A stretch of DNA of 34,454 nt from an alpha proteobacterium SCGC AAA536-G10 (lineage in GTDB: Bacteria; Pseudomonadota; Alphaproteobacteria; Puniceispirillales; Marisalimonadaceae), in NCBI GenBank assembly GCA_905182395.1, contig CAJJBL010000019.1, positions 1 to 34,454 of the forward strand, read 5' to 3'. Positions 1 to 7,296 of the stretch are shown one piece after another; position 1 is the stretch's first letter; each line of letters starts with the position of its first letter. Made by a program: the position numbers and the translations under genes. A model generated the notes under the pieces. That model was not told where the DNA came from and searched no databases. It worked only from the letters and a program-made list of their open reading frames with translations.

Positions 1-135
1 TAAAAAAAATTTCGACTGAATGTAATTTAAAGAATAGTCATATCTAGATAAAAGTTCAAATAATCAACACATAAAATTAATTGAAGTATTTGTAAATATT
101 AGAATTTTTAAAATTCCATTAAAGTTCAATTACTT

Positions 136-1890
136 TTAATAAAACATTATAAATATTGATAAAACAAAACAAAATAATTTTAAAAATAAGTTTGACTTAG
201 AAATAATAGAAAATGATAGAAATACTAAAGATATCGCAATTTTTACAAAAGCAATTAAAGCCAAAAAAGGGTCACTACTTAACTGTAAAATTGTTTTATT
301 AGCTATCATAGCAAGAGGTATAAAATATAACCCTATTCCCAAACTCATAGAAGTTAACGAAACTTTTAGCCAATTCTCTGACACCATACCAGAGGCTATA
401 AAAACAGCTCCACAAACAGGTGGAGTAATAGTAGATAATAACGCAAACCAAAAAACAAAAAGGTGAACTTGTAAAAGATCTAAACCCATGTCAACTAAAG
501 CAGGGCCTGCTACAGAAACACAGATAACATAAGCAGCTGTAGTTGGAACTTCCATACCTAAGATTAAACAGGCTATTCCTGTTAAAATTAAAGCTAACCA
601 AACATTATTGTTTGAAAATGATATTATAAGAGAAGTTAATTTTATTCCAAGTCCTGTAATAGATAAAACACCAATTATTATAGATGCACAAAGTATAATA
701 GATCCAATAAGAGATATTTGTTTTCCAGATAATACAAATGCAGCAAACAACCTTTTAAATCCTATATGAATACTAAATTTATTTTTAATATTAAAAAATA
801 ATAAAATTGCAGCACATAAAATTGCAATTGCCCCAGAATATTGAGGTGTAAAACCAATAAACATAAAAATTAACAAAATAGAAAAAGGAATAAGAAAAAA
901 AATAGAAGTTATAAGTACGGCCTTTAATGAAGGAAGATTAGATTTTTCAATTGGTTTTAAGTTATAATTTTTACTGTAAAAGTTAATACCAACCCAAACA
1001 GTAAAAAAAAATAAAATTGCAGGCAATAAAGCAGCCAATATAATTTGGTTATATGGAATTCCAGTCAATTCAACCATTACAAAGGCACCTGCTCCCATTA
1101 AAGGGGGCATTATTTGACCACCAGAGGATGCGACTGCCTCAACTGAAGCAGCTAACCTTTTGGGATATCCAAGCTTTATCATAGCTGGAAGTGTCACCAT
1201 ACCAGTAGAAGCCACATTAGCTGAAGCAGAGCCAGATATTGAGCCAAAAAGAGCTGATGAAAGAACAGAAACTTTAGCAGCTCCACCTTTTAATCTTCCA
1301 GCTACAGCAGTTGCTATATTCATAAAACCTAATCCAGCTTCTCCAGAATTTAAAAAAGCTCCTAAAATAACAAAGATTGATACTATTGAAACTGATACTC
1401 CTGTTAGTGTGCCCCATATCCCACCCTCTGCAATAGTTAATGTACCTAAAAAACTATTAATTGGCGTTCCAGCATAGCCAAATTCACCTGGAATGAAATT
1501 TCCAAATAGTCCGTATAATAAAGATACGAAGGTAACTATTGGTAAAGGCCAACCAACAGACCTTCTGGCCATTTCCAAAACTACAACTAATAAAATAATT
1601 GATATAAAAAGCTGAAAATCATTTTCTAAAAAACCATATTGATCCATGAGTAAATCAGAATTAAAAGCTATCCACAAACAGCTCACAAAACCTAATACAG
1701 TAAAAATTAACTCTATAGATAATACCTTAATATCCCTATTATAAAGGAACACCCATGGAATAATAATTGCCATATGTAAAGGTCGAGAAATTAAGTTAGG
1801 TATTAATCCTGAAAAAATTAAAAAAATGTGGAATACAATTGATAAAAAACCAAAAGCAATCCACATTTTCTCATTAATTATTATTTTCAT
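136..1890 (-). CDS. TRAP transporter fused permease (DctQ-DctM type, TAXI class)
   Basis: This 584-residue protein is almost entirely hydrophobic, with many predicted membrane segments. It reads as the fused 4TM/12TM permease of a TRAP secondary transporter, which uses an ion gradient to import a solute delivered by a periplasmic binding protein. The N-terminal third is the small-subunit-like part. The remainder carries TRAP large-subunit-like segments rich in Gly, Ser and Ala, such as GSISGSASANVASTG and SSGGQIMPPLMGAGAF. It lies 11 bases downstream of the TAXI binding-protein gene on the same strand, and that partner is the usual mate of fused permeases. It is somewhat shorter than many fused TRAP permeases (600 or more residues) but shows no break. 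The substrate cannot be read from sequence; TAXI systems are mostly linked to dicarboxylates or amino acids. Confidence 0.9.
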   Translation of the reverse strand: MKIIINEKMWIAFGFLSIVFHIFLIFSGLIPNLISRPLHMAIIIPWVFLYNRDIKVLSIELIFTVLGFVSCLWIAFNSDLLMDQYGFLENDFQLFISIILLVVVLEMARRSVGWPLPIVTFVSLLYGLFGNFIPGEFGYAGTPINSFLGTLTIAEGGIWGTLTGVSVSIVSIFVILGAFLNSGEAGLGFMNIATAVAGRLKGGAAKVSVLSSALFGSISGSASANVASTGMVTLPAMIKLGYPKRLAASVEAVASSGGQIMPPLMGAGAFVMVELTGIPYNQIILAALLPAILFFFTVWVGINFYSKNYNLKPIEKSNLPSLKAVLITSIFFLIPFSILLIFMFIGFTPQYSGAIAILCAAILLFFNIKNKFSIHIGFKRLFAAFVLSGKQISLIGSIILCASIIIGVLSITGLGIKLTSLIISFSNNNVWLALILTGIACLILGMEVPTTAAYVICVSVAGPALVDMGLDLLQVHLFVFWFALLSTITPPVCGAVFIASGMVSENWLKVSLTSMSLGIGLYFIPLAMIANKTILQLSSDPFLALIAFVKIAISLVFLSFSIISKSNLFLKLFCFVLSIFIMFY

Positions 1891-1901
1891 TATAAATAAA
1901 A

Positions 1902-2855
1902 TTACATATGATGCTTAGCTAATTTAGCACCAACTTCTTCATAAAATTTAATAGCTCCTGGATGTATTTTTGTAGAAATATTAGATAACATATCATAAGA
2001 GACACCATTCCACCACTTAGCCGCTTCTCCTAATTTACCTTTGTTTTCCCAATATGATTTAGTTAAACTATAGGCCACATCGTCATTCATATCTGTTATT
2101 GAGTATGCAACAACAGGAAGAGAGGTCGTATTAATATCTTTATTTTGACCAGAATATGTACCTGCAGGAATTACTAGTTTTGTTCTTTTAGAAGTTTTTA
2201 TTTGTTCATCACTTAATGAAACAACGTTAACACCCATAGTTGCTGAAGCTTCAACAACGTTTGGAGCTGGATAAGATCCAGCAGTAACAAAACCATCAAT
2301 TTGTCCATTTTTAAGAGCAGGAACTGCATTTGACAATTCAACTTCTGCAAGCTTAACCTTGCCTTCTAAACCGAAGATTTTAAGGTATTTAGCACCTTCT
2401 TTTGCTCCAAAAGATCCTTTACCTAGTAATATGGTTTTACCTGACATTTCTTCAAAATTTGTAACACCTGATTTTTTTGACATAACAAAATGCATTGTTA
2501 AAGAAGGAATAGGAAATAATGCTCTAATCTCTTTATATCTAGGGTTACCTTTACCTTTAAACATAGCCTTTTCACCAATTGCTAGTTTTACTAGAACTGG
2601 TGGTGTTGTAAAAACATAATTACCTTTTCTACCTATTACTTCTTTAACATTTTGAACTGAACCTTGACTTTCTTCAATAGTAACAATCATCTGGCCATTA
2701 GATGATTTTTTAATTGTTTGAGAGATTTGTACACCCATCTGATAATATGATGAAGTAGATTTTGCTGACTTATAAGTTATACGTGTTTCTGAATTAGCCG
2801 AGTATATTGTAAATATACTAATTAAAATTCCATATAAAAAACTTCTAATATTCAT
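1902..2855 (-). CDS. TAXI-family TRAP transporter solute-binding protein
   Basis: This 317-residue protein starts with a signal peptide (about residues 1-22, a hydrophobic core ending near YSANS), so it should be periplasmic. The mature part begins ITYKSAKSTSSYYQMG, which resembles the N-terminal strand and ligand loop of TAXI proteins. Later segments (KTILLGKGSFGAKEGAKYL, NGQIDGFVTAGSYPAP) match the two-lobed type II binding fold. It would capture an organic acid-like solute and hand it to the permease encoded immediately downstream. A GGAGAG ribosome site (ctctcc on the plus strand) precedes the ATG. The upstream gap to 2958 is very AT-rich and probably holds the operon promoter, but I see no clear consensus boxes. 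Family assignment is firm; the ligand is unknown. Confidence 0.9.
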   Translation of the reverse strand: MNIRSFLYGILISIFTIYSANSETRITYKSAKSTSSYYQMGVQISQTIKKSSNGQMIVTIEESQGSVQNVKEVIGRKGNYVFTTPPVLVKLAIGEKAMFKGKGNPRYKEIRALFPIPSLTMHFVMSKKSGVTNFEEMSGKTILLGKGSFGAKEGAKYLKIFGLEGKVKLAEVELSNAVPALKNGQIDGFVTAGSYPAPNVVEASATMGVNVVSLSDEQIKTSKRTKLVIPAGTYSGQNKDINTTSLPVVAYSITDMNDDVAYSLTKSYWENKGKLGEAAKWWNGVSYDMLSNISTKIHPGAIKFYEEVGAKLAKHHM

Positions 2856-2958
2856 AATTTTCTCTCCACTTGATTAATTAATTTAACTATTTAGAATATC
2901 TTAATAAACTATATTATATATATGTATATAAATCTTGTACAAATCATAAATAGAGCTG

Positions 2959-3180
2959 ATGAATAATTTATTAACACCTTTAACAACTATTTTTCAAACT
3001 ATAGAAGATAAAATTACCTTTATAATATTATTATTTGAAGGCTTTATTTTAATTATAATTTTGTTAATTTGTATTTGGATATATGGCTTTGTAAGAAAAA
3101 ATCTTGGAATAGATAAACAAACTAAAGAATTAATCAAAATTAGAAAGTTACTTGAAAAAGAGAATAAAAATGAAAAATAA
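2959..3180 (+). CDS. Small single-span membrane protein, unknown function
   Basis: This 73-residue protein has one strong transmembrane segment (about residues 20-45, nearly all Ile, Leu and Phe). A basic, Lys/Glu-rich helical tail follows (residues 47-73, with KELIKIRKLLEKENK). The shape is like small bacterial inner-membrane proteins with a cytoplasmic coiled tail. I do not recognise a family. It is transcribed divergently from the TRAP operon. AGAG lies five bases before the ATG, an acceptable ribosome site. Its end is convergent with the 72-residue gene, and an AT-only inverted repeat (3176-3195) spans its stop. It is probably a real gene, but only composition and layout support it. Confidence 0.55.
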   Translation: MNNLLTPLTTIFQTIEDKITFIILLFEGFILIIILLICIWIYGFVRKNLGIDKQTKELIKIRKLLEKENKNEK

Positions 3181-3196
3181 TTTATAAAAATTATTA

Positions 3197-3415
3197 TTAA
3201 AAAGGGAAGCCTGAACCATTTTTACTTTGTCTATATATTTTTAAATCTTTTCCTTTAGCAACGGGGATACAAGTAAATTGAGGAGGGGTTAAACCAACTT
3301 CACGAAGTTCCATACCAGCATTTTGTGATTGAGAAAAACATTCAGCAGCATTTTTATATCTTAATCCACTATCTATAATATCTGAACCAAAAACCCAAAG
3401 AAGTATAAATTCCAT
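3197..3415 (-). CDS. Small hypothetical protein downstream of hsp20
   Basis: This 72-residue protein has a short hydrophobic start (MEFILLWVFG), then a soluble region with two cysteines (AECFSQSQNAGMEL and PPQFTCIPV) and a basic, Gly/Ser-rich end. I do not recognise a family. A good ribosome site, GGAG six bases before the ATG (ctcc on the plus strand near 3422), argues that it is translated. It lies 53 bases downstream of hsp20 on the same strand, separated by a perfect 12-bp hairpin (3434-3460). It may be the weakly expressed second gene of a heat-inducible unit, or it may be separately transcribed. The N-terminus could be a weak membrane anchor or uncleaved signal. Confidence 0.6.
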   Translation of the reverse strand: MEFILLWVFGSDIIDSGLRYKNAAECFSQSQNAGMELREVGLTPPQFTCIPVAKGKDLKIYRQSKNGSGFPF

Positions 3416-3433
3416 CTAATTCTCCTAATAATG

Positions 3434-3460
3434 TTAAGGCAAGATGAAATCTTGCCTTAA
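3434..3460 (-). terminator. Perfect 12-bp hairpin between hsp20 and the 72-residue gene
   Basis: The arms 3434-3445 and 3449-3460 (TTAAGGCAAGAT and its exact complement) enclose a three-base loop. It sits 9 bases after the hsp20 stop. In the minus-strand direction no long U run follows, so it is not a textbook intrinsic terminator. It may partly terminate, stabilise the hsp20 message, or be a processing site. The palindrome is seen directly; the role is inferred. Confidence 0.55.
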
Positions 3461-3468
3461 ATGTTAAT

Positions 3469-3891
3469 TTATAAAGTTTTTAAAGTTATATTCCTTGGTT
3501 TTCTTTCTTCAGGAATTTCCCTTATAAGAGAGATTGTTAAAAGACCATTTGATAAAGTTGCGTCCTTAACATCAACATATTGCTCAAGGCGAAATTTTTG
3601 TTCAAAAGATCGTTTAGCAATACCTTTATATAAATATTGAATATTTTTATCTTCAACATCAGTTCCAATATTTCCTTTAATAGAAAGAACTCCATCATGA
3701 ACATCAATTGAAATATCTTTGTTATTAAATCCAGCAACAGCAATTGTAATTTCATATTCGTCTTCAGATATTCTAATAATATCATGAGCCGGAAAAGAGT
3801 TTTGCTTCTGAGTTGACATAGTTTCAAGTTCATTAAATAAGTTATCAAATCCAACAAACGAACGTAGTGCAAGTGTAGGTAATATAGTCAT
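3469..3891 (-). CDS. Small heat-shock protein, Hsp20/alpha-crystallin family
   Basis: This 140-residue cytoplasmic chaperone would bind unfolding proteins without ATP. The N-terminal arm is about residues 1-35. The alpha-crystallin domain (about 38-130) shows GVLSIKG, the signature NGLLTISL near the domain end, and RSFEQKFRL. The short tail has an I-x-L type motif (ITLKTL) in the place of the I-x-I oligomerisation motif. The length is usual for bacterial IbpA-like proteins. The start is set by AAGGAG six bases upstream of the ATG. That ribosome site is sequestered in a predicted hairpin at 3898-3913, the last of three in the leader, suggesting translational control by temperature. A CTTGAA box at 4006-4011 may be part of a heat-shock promoter. 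Confidence 0.93.
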   Translation of the reverse strand: MTILPTLALRSFVGFDNLFNELETMSTQKQNSFPAHDIIRISEDEYEITIAVAGFNNKDISIDVHDGVLSIKGNIGTDVEDKNIQYLYKGIAKRSFEQKFRLEQYVDVKDATLSNGLLTISLIREIPEERKPRNITLKTL

Positions 3892-3897
3892 ATTATT

Positions 3898-3978
3898 CTC
3901 CTTATAAAGCGAGTTATAGCAAACATCCCATTATGGCGATGTTTAATTTTAAGAATGTGACCCTAATGGCATCACATT
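3898..3978 (-). promoter_or_regulatory. Candidate ROSE-type RNA thermometer in the hsp20 leader
   Basis: Three consecutive inverted repeats occupy the leader (minus strand). Hairpin 1: arms AATGTGA/TCACATT, 3954-3960 and 3972-3978. Hairpin 2: arms AACATC/GATGTT with an inner CCA/TGG, 3922-3943. Hairpin 3 (3898-3913): CTCGCTT pairs with AAGGAG around a UAU loop, leaving one G unpaired opposite the ribosome site. The segment UCGCU facing AGGA fits the ROSE consensus UYGCU/AGGA with its bulged G, known from heat-shock leaders of Alphaproteobacteria. The arrangement is read directly from sequence; thermosensing is inferred from the family. Confidence 0.72.
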
Positions 3979-4005
3979 ACTTAAATTTGTATTGAAAAAA
4001 AAAAA

Positions 4006-4011
4006 TTCAAG
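4006..4011 (-). promoter_or_regulatory. Possible heat-shock sigma factor -35 box for hsp20
   Basis: On the minus strand this is CTTGAA, an exact match to the sigma-32 -35 core, lying upstream of the three-hairpin leader. The sequence about 15 bases further down (CAATACAAAT) is only a poor match to a heat-shock -10 box, so the call is tentative. Confidence 0.3.
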
Positions 4012-4047
4012 ACTTAAACTTAAAAAAATAATTTAGAGGGTTAAGTT

Positions 4048-5649
4048 TTGAAAGTTAATAAATTTTTAGACACATTAATTGTTGGAGCAGGATTTGCCGG
4101 CATGTATTCACTTTATAAACAAAAGTTGGATGGCTTTAATGCTGAAATTTTTGAACAAGGTGACGGCGTAGGTGGCACTTGGTATTGGAATAGATACCCT
4201 GGGGCAAGGTGTGATATTGAAAGTATGGATTATTCATATTCTTTTTCTAAAGAGTTACAACAAGAATGGAATTGGAAGGACAAATATGGAACTCAACCTG
4301 AATTATTGGAGTATGCAAATCATGTTTGTAATAAATTTAACCTTAAAGAGAATATCAACTTTAATACAAAAATCATAAAAGCAAAATTCAATAAAAACAA
4401 TAACAAATGGTTAGTCGAAACTAATGATAATCAATTAATTGAATGTAAATACTTTATTCTTGCTACAGGCAATTTATCTACTCCAAATACTCCAAATATA
4501 AATGGTATTAAAAATTTTAAAGGTAATATCTACCATACAGGAGCTTGGCCTAAAAAAATGCCCAATTTTAATGGCCGGACTGTTGGAATTATAGGCACAG
4601 GATCATCAGGAGTTCAGTCAATTCCAATTATCGCAAAAACAGCGAAAAAACTACTTGTTTTTCAAAGAACTCCTAACTTTAGTTTGCCAGCAAGACATTC
4701 TAAATTACCTAAAGAGAAAAGAGATGAATATAAAAGAGATTATGACAAATATAGAAAACTTGCTCAAAACTCATCTTTTGGAATTGCAAAATACCAACCC
4801 CCTACTCAATCAGCTTTTGATGTTAATGATGAAGAAAGAAATAAAATTTATCAAAAAGCTTGGGATGAAGGTGGGCAGGCTATAATGTTTTCATTCACTG
4901 ATTTATTAACTGACCAAAAAGCTAATGAAACTGCTGCTGAATTTGTTAGAAATAAAATAAGAAAAACTGTAAATGATAAAAAGCTAGCTGAACTTTTATG
5001 TCCCCAAGATCATCCAATAGGAACAAAAAGACTTTGTTTAGATAGTAATTATTTTGAAACATATAACAGAGATAATGTTACATTAGTAAATATATCAAAA
5101 CACCCTATCGATGAAATAATTGAAAATGGATTATCAAGTAATCATTCTGAGTATTTATTTGATGACTTAGTTTTTGCAACTGGTTTTGATGCTATGACTG
5201 GAGCTGTTAATGCTATTGAAATATTAAATGATGAAAACGTAACTTTAAAATCTAAATGGAATAATGGTCCTAAAACTTATTTAGGCGTCATGGTGTCTGA
5301 TTTTCCAAATTTATTCATGATAACTGGACCTCAAAGTCCAGGTGTTAAAAGCCAAATGATTTTATCAATTGAACAACATGTAGATTTCATTCACTCTTTA
5401 ATAAAACATACAAAACATAATAATTACAAAGATATATCAGCAAAGACTAAAGAACAAGATGAATGGGTTATTCATAATAATGAAGTAGCAAATAGTACAT
5501 TATATCCTTTAGCTCATTCTTGGTATAATGGAGATAACATTAAAGGTAAAACTAGAAACTTTATGCCTTATGTTGGAGGTGTAAGTAATTATAAAAATAT
5601 TTGCGATCAAATATTAAAAGATAATTACAAAGGATTTGAGTTTTCTTAA
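4048..5649 (+). CDS. Flavin monooxygenase, Baeyer-Villiger type
   Basis: This 533-residue enzyme would use FAD, NADPH and O2 to insert oxygen into a ketone (giving an ester or lactone) or to oxidise a heteroatom. Two Rossmann motifs are visible: GAGFAG (13-18) for FAD and GTGSSG (183-188) for NADPH. Between them lies the Baeyer-Villiger fingerprint FKGNIYHTGAWP (157-168). GGTWYWNRYPGARCD (42-56) is also typical of cyclohexanone/phenylacetone monooxygenases. Length is usual for the class. The start is TTG, with GAGGG seven bases upstream; the next in-frame ATG lies inside the FAD motif, so TTG must be right. An enolase-superfamily gene follows after 30 bases, suggesting one catabolic unit. The substrate is unknown. 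Confidence 0.9.
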   Translation: MKVNKFLDTLIVGAGFAGMYSLYKQKLDGFNAEIFEQGDGVGGTWYWNRYPGARCDIESMDYSYSFSKELQQEWNWKDKYGTQPELLEYANHVCNKFNLKENINFNTKIIKAKFNKNNNKWLVETNDNQLIECKYFILATGNLSTPNTPNINGIKNFKGNIYHTGAWPKKMPNFNGRTVGIIGTGSSGVQSIPIIAKTAKKLLVFQRTPNFSLPARHSKLPKEKRDEYKRDYDKYRKLAQNSSFGIAKYQPPTQSAFDVNDEERNKIYQKAWDEGGQAIMFSFTDLLTDQKANETAAEFVRNKIRKTVNDKKLAELLCPQDHPIGTKRLCLDSNYFETYNRDNVTLVNISKHPIDEIIENGLSSNHSEYLFDDLVFATGFDAMTGAVNAIEILNDENVTLKSKWNNGPKTYLGVMVSDFPNLFMITGPQSPGVKSQMILSIEQHVDFIHSLIKHTKHNNYKDISAKTKEQDEWVIHNNEVANSTLYPLAHSWYNGDNIKGKTRNFMPYVGGVSNYKNICDQILKDNYKGFEFS

Positions 5650-5679
5650 ATAAGCTAATTATAAAAATAAGAGTAAATT

Positions 5680-6768
5680 ATGGAAATTTCTAACGTAGAT
5701 GTTAACACTTATAAAATCCCTTTACCTGAACCTGTAGAAGCTTATGCAGCAGGTTTAATGAAAGCTTTTGACTTAATTATTTGCAAAATTACTAATAATA
5801 ACGGAATTCAAGGCGTTGGATATATTACCGTTCATGAAAATCAAGGACTAGCTATTTCACAAATTATCAAAAACAGTTTTAAGCCATTGTTATTAAAACA
5901 AGATCCAAGGTTAATAGAGTTATTATGGAAAAATATGTGGAAAGCAACTCACTATGCTGGACGAGGAGCGCCTGTAAGCTTTGCCATAGCAGCAGTTGAT
6001 GTGGCTTTATGGGATTTAAAAGGCAAATGTCTTAAAGAACCTTTATGGAGACTTTTAGGTGGTCATGATAAAAAAGTTACTGCTTATGCAGGAAATATTG
6101 ATTTAAATTTTTCAAAAGAGAAACTTCTTGATGGTGCTACAAAGTCTTTAGACAAAGGTTTTAAAGCAATTAAAATGAGACTTGGTAGAGAAAGTCTCTC
6201 TGAAGATATTGAAAGGTTAGATGCCATGAGAAATCATCTTCCTGACAACATTATGTTAATGGCTGATGCTAATGAAGCTTGGAGAACAGACCAAGCTGTT
6301 GCAGCCTTTAAAGAGATTGAAAGATTCAAACTAGTTTGGCTTGAAGAACCAATAAAGCCAGATGACTTTAATGGTTATTCATACTTGCGTTCATTAGGCA
6401 AAATTCCAATAGCTGCTGGGGAAAATCTTCACACTCTATCAGAATTCAATCAATTAATAACAGTGAATGGTGTGGATTTTTTAGAGCCTGATTTAACTAC
6501 ATGCGGAGGAATTACTCCATTTATGAAAGTTGCAAAATTAGCGGAAATAAATAACCTTCCAATATGTTCTCATGGCGTACATGAACTTCACGTTCATCTT
6601 TTAGCAGCCTGCCCTAATGCATCTTATTTAGAGTTTCATGCATGGAGAATTGATGACTTTATAGACAGCTCATTAGTTGTTAAAAGTGGTTATACGGAAC
6701 CATCAGAAAAACCAGGACATGGTATAAATTTTGATTATGATAAGCTAAAATCTTACTTAATTAACTAA
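5680..6768 (+). CDS. Enolase-superfamily enzyme, mandelate racemase/muconate lactonising type
   Basis: This 362-residue enzyme should abstract a proton alpha to a carboxylate, most likely as a sugar-acid dehydratase or a racemase. An N-terminal capping domain (about 1-125) precedes a TIM barrel. Metal ligands are visible as D196 (ADANEAW), E222 or E223 (WLEEP) and E248 (AAGEN). The catalytic D271-H298 pair typical of the mandelate racemase subgroup sits in EPDLTTCGG and ICSHG. The usual KxK motif reads K165-M-R167, so the second lysine is replaced by arginine. It is cotranscribed with the upstream monooxygenase (30-base gap). A hairpin with a short T run covers its stop. Family is firm; substrate is not readable. 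Confidence 0.88.
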   Translation: MEISNVDVNTYKIPLPEPVEAYAAGLMKAFDLIICKITNNNGIQGVGYITVHENQGLAISQIIKNSFKPLLLKQDPRLIELLWKNMWKATHYAGRGAPVSFAIAAVDVALWDLKGKCLKEPLWRLLGGHDKKVTAYAGNIDLNFSKEKLLDGATKSLDKGFKAIKMRLGRESLSEDIERLDAMRNHLPDNIMLMADANEAWRTDQAVAAFKEIERFKLVWLEEPIKPDDFNGYSYLRSLGKIPIAAGENLHTLSEFNQLITVNGVDFLEPDLTTCGGITPFMKVAKLAEINNLPICSHGVHELHVHLLAACPNASYLEFHAWRIDDFIDSSLVVKSGYTEPSEKPGHGINFDYDKLKSYLIN

Positions 6769-6790
6769 ATTTCTAATTAGTTAAATTTTT
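6761..6790 (+). terminator. Probable intrinsic terminator after the enolase-superfamily gene
   Basis: TTAACTAA (6761-6768) pairs with TTAGTTAA (6777-6784) around an 8-base loop and is followed by ATTTTT. The stem is AT-rich and overlaps the end of the gene. It probably ends the two-gene unit, leaving the thioesterase gene to its own promoter in the AT-rich gap 6791-6857. Confidence 0.5.
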
Positions 6791-6857
6791 ATGTTTATTT
6801 ATTTTTTTTTAATTATAAATCAAATATCAATTTTTAATTATTATTAAAGAGAATTTT

Positions 6858-7295
6858 ATGGAAAAAATTAAAACTATTAAATCTTATGGCAATGAGATGT
6901 TAAAAAATGCTGAAAGCACTGATGATCAGAAATTTGGATCTTTTTATCTTTCTCGTTTTTTGGGTTTTAATATAAGTTTTGAAGGAGAGTGTTGCTTAGT
7001 TAAATTTATTGCAACACCGCCAATGTTTAACCCGCAAGGTTCTTTGCATGGTGGAATTATTGCAACTGCAATGGATGTGGCTATGGGGCATCTTCTTCAT
7101 CATACGACTGGATCTGGTGTTACATTAGAAATCAATGTTAAATATTTATCTCCTATTATAGGTGGCAACATAACTTGCAAAGGTAGCTTTCTTAGGAAAG
7201 GTAAGTCTATCAGCTTTCTTCAGGCACACATGTATAAAGAAGATGGGAAAATAGCAGCTTATGCAAGCGCCACATGGAAACCTTTAGATATATAA
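6858..7295 (+). CDS. PaaI-family hotdog thioesterase
   Basis: This 145-residue single-domain hotdog protein would hydrolyse an acyl- or aryl-CoA thioester in the cytoplasm. The active-site segment is clear: NPQGSLHGG (58-66) starts the long helix, and D73 in AMDVAMGHLL sits where PaaI-type enzymes carry their catalytic acid. The following strands (GVTLEINVKYLSPI and GNITCKGSFLRKGKS) are standard. Length matches the family. AAAGAGAA precedes the ATG. It follows the monooxygenase/enolase pair on the same strand but after an 89-base gap with a probable terminator, so cotranscription is uncertain. Its stop is separated by one base from the end of the convergent sirtuin gene. Confidence 0.88.
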   Translation: MEKIKTIKSYGNEMLKNAESTDDQKFGSFYLSRFLGFNISFEGECCLVKFIATPPMFNPQGSLHGGIIATAMDVAMGHLLHHTTGSGVTLEINVKYLSPIIGGNITCKGSFLRKGKSISFLQAHMYKEDGKIAAYASATWKPLDI

Positions 7296-7296
7296 A

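Noticed and set aside
1-135. Left-edge sequence downstream of the TRAP permease
   Set aside because: AT-rich, with no supported gene, RNA or convincing terminator; short palindromes such as GAATT/AATTC are expected by chance.
1160-1477. 105-codon plus-strand frame opposite the TRAP permease
   Set aside because: Antisense shadow of the permease; the Ala/Pro/Glu-rich composition mirrors the sense codons.
3176-3195. AT-only inverted repeat at the end of the 73-residue gene
   Set aside because: An all A-T 8-bp stem is expected by chance in this composition and would be unstable; not called as a terminator.
3537-3872. 111-codon minus-strand frame overlapping hsp20
   Set aside because: It lies in another frame of hsp20, is Leu/Ile-rich and has no ribosome site or family motif.
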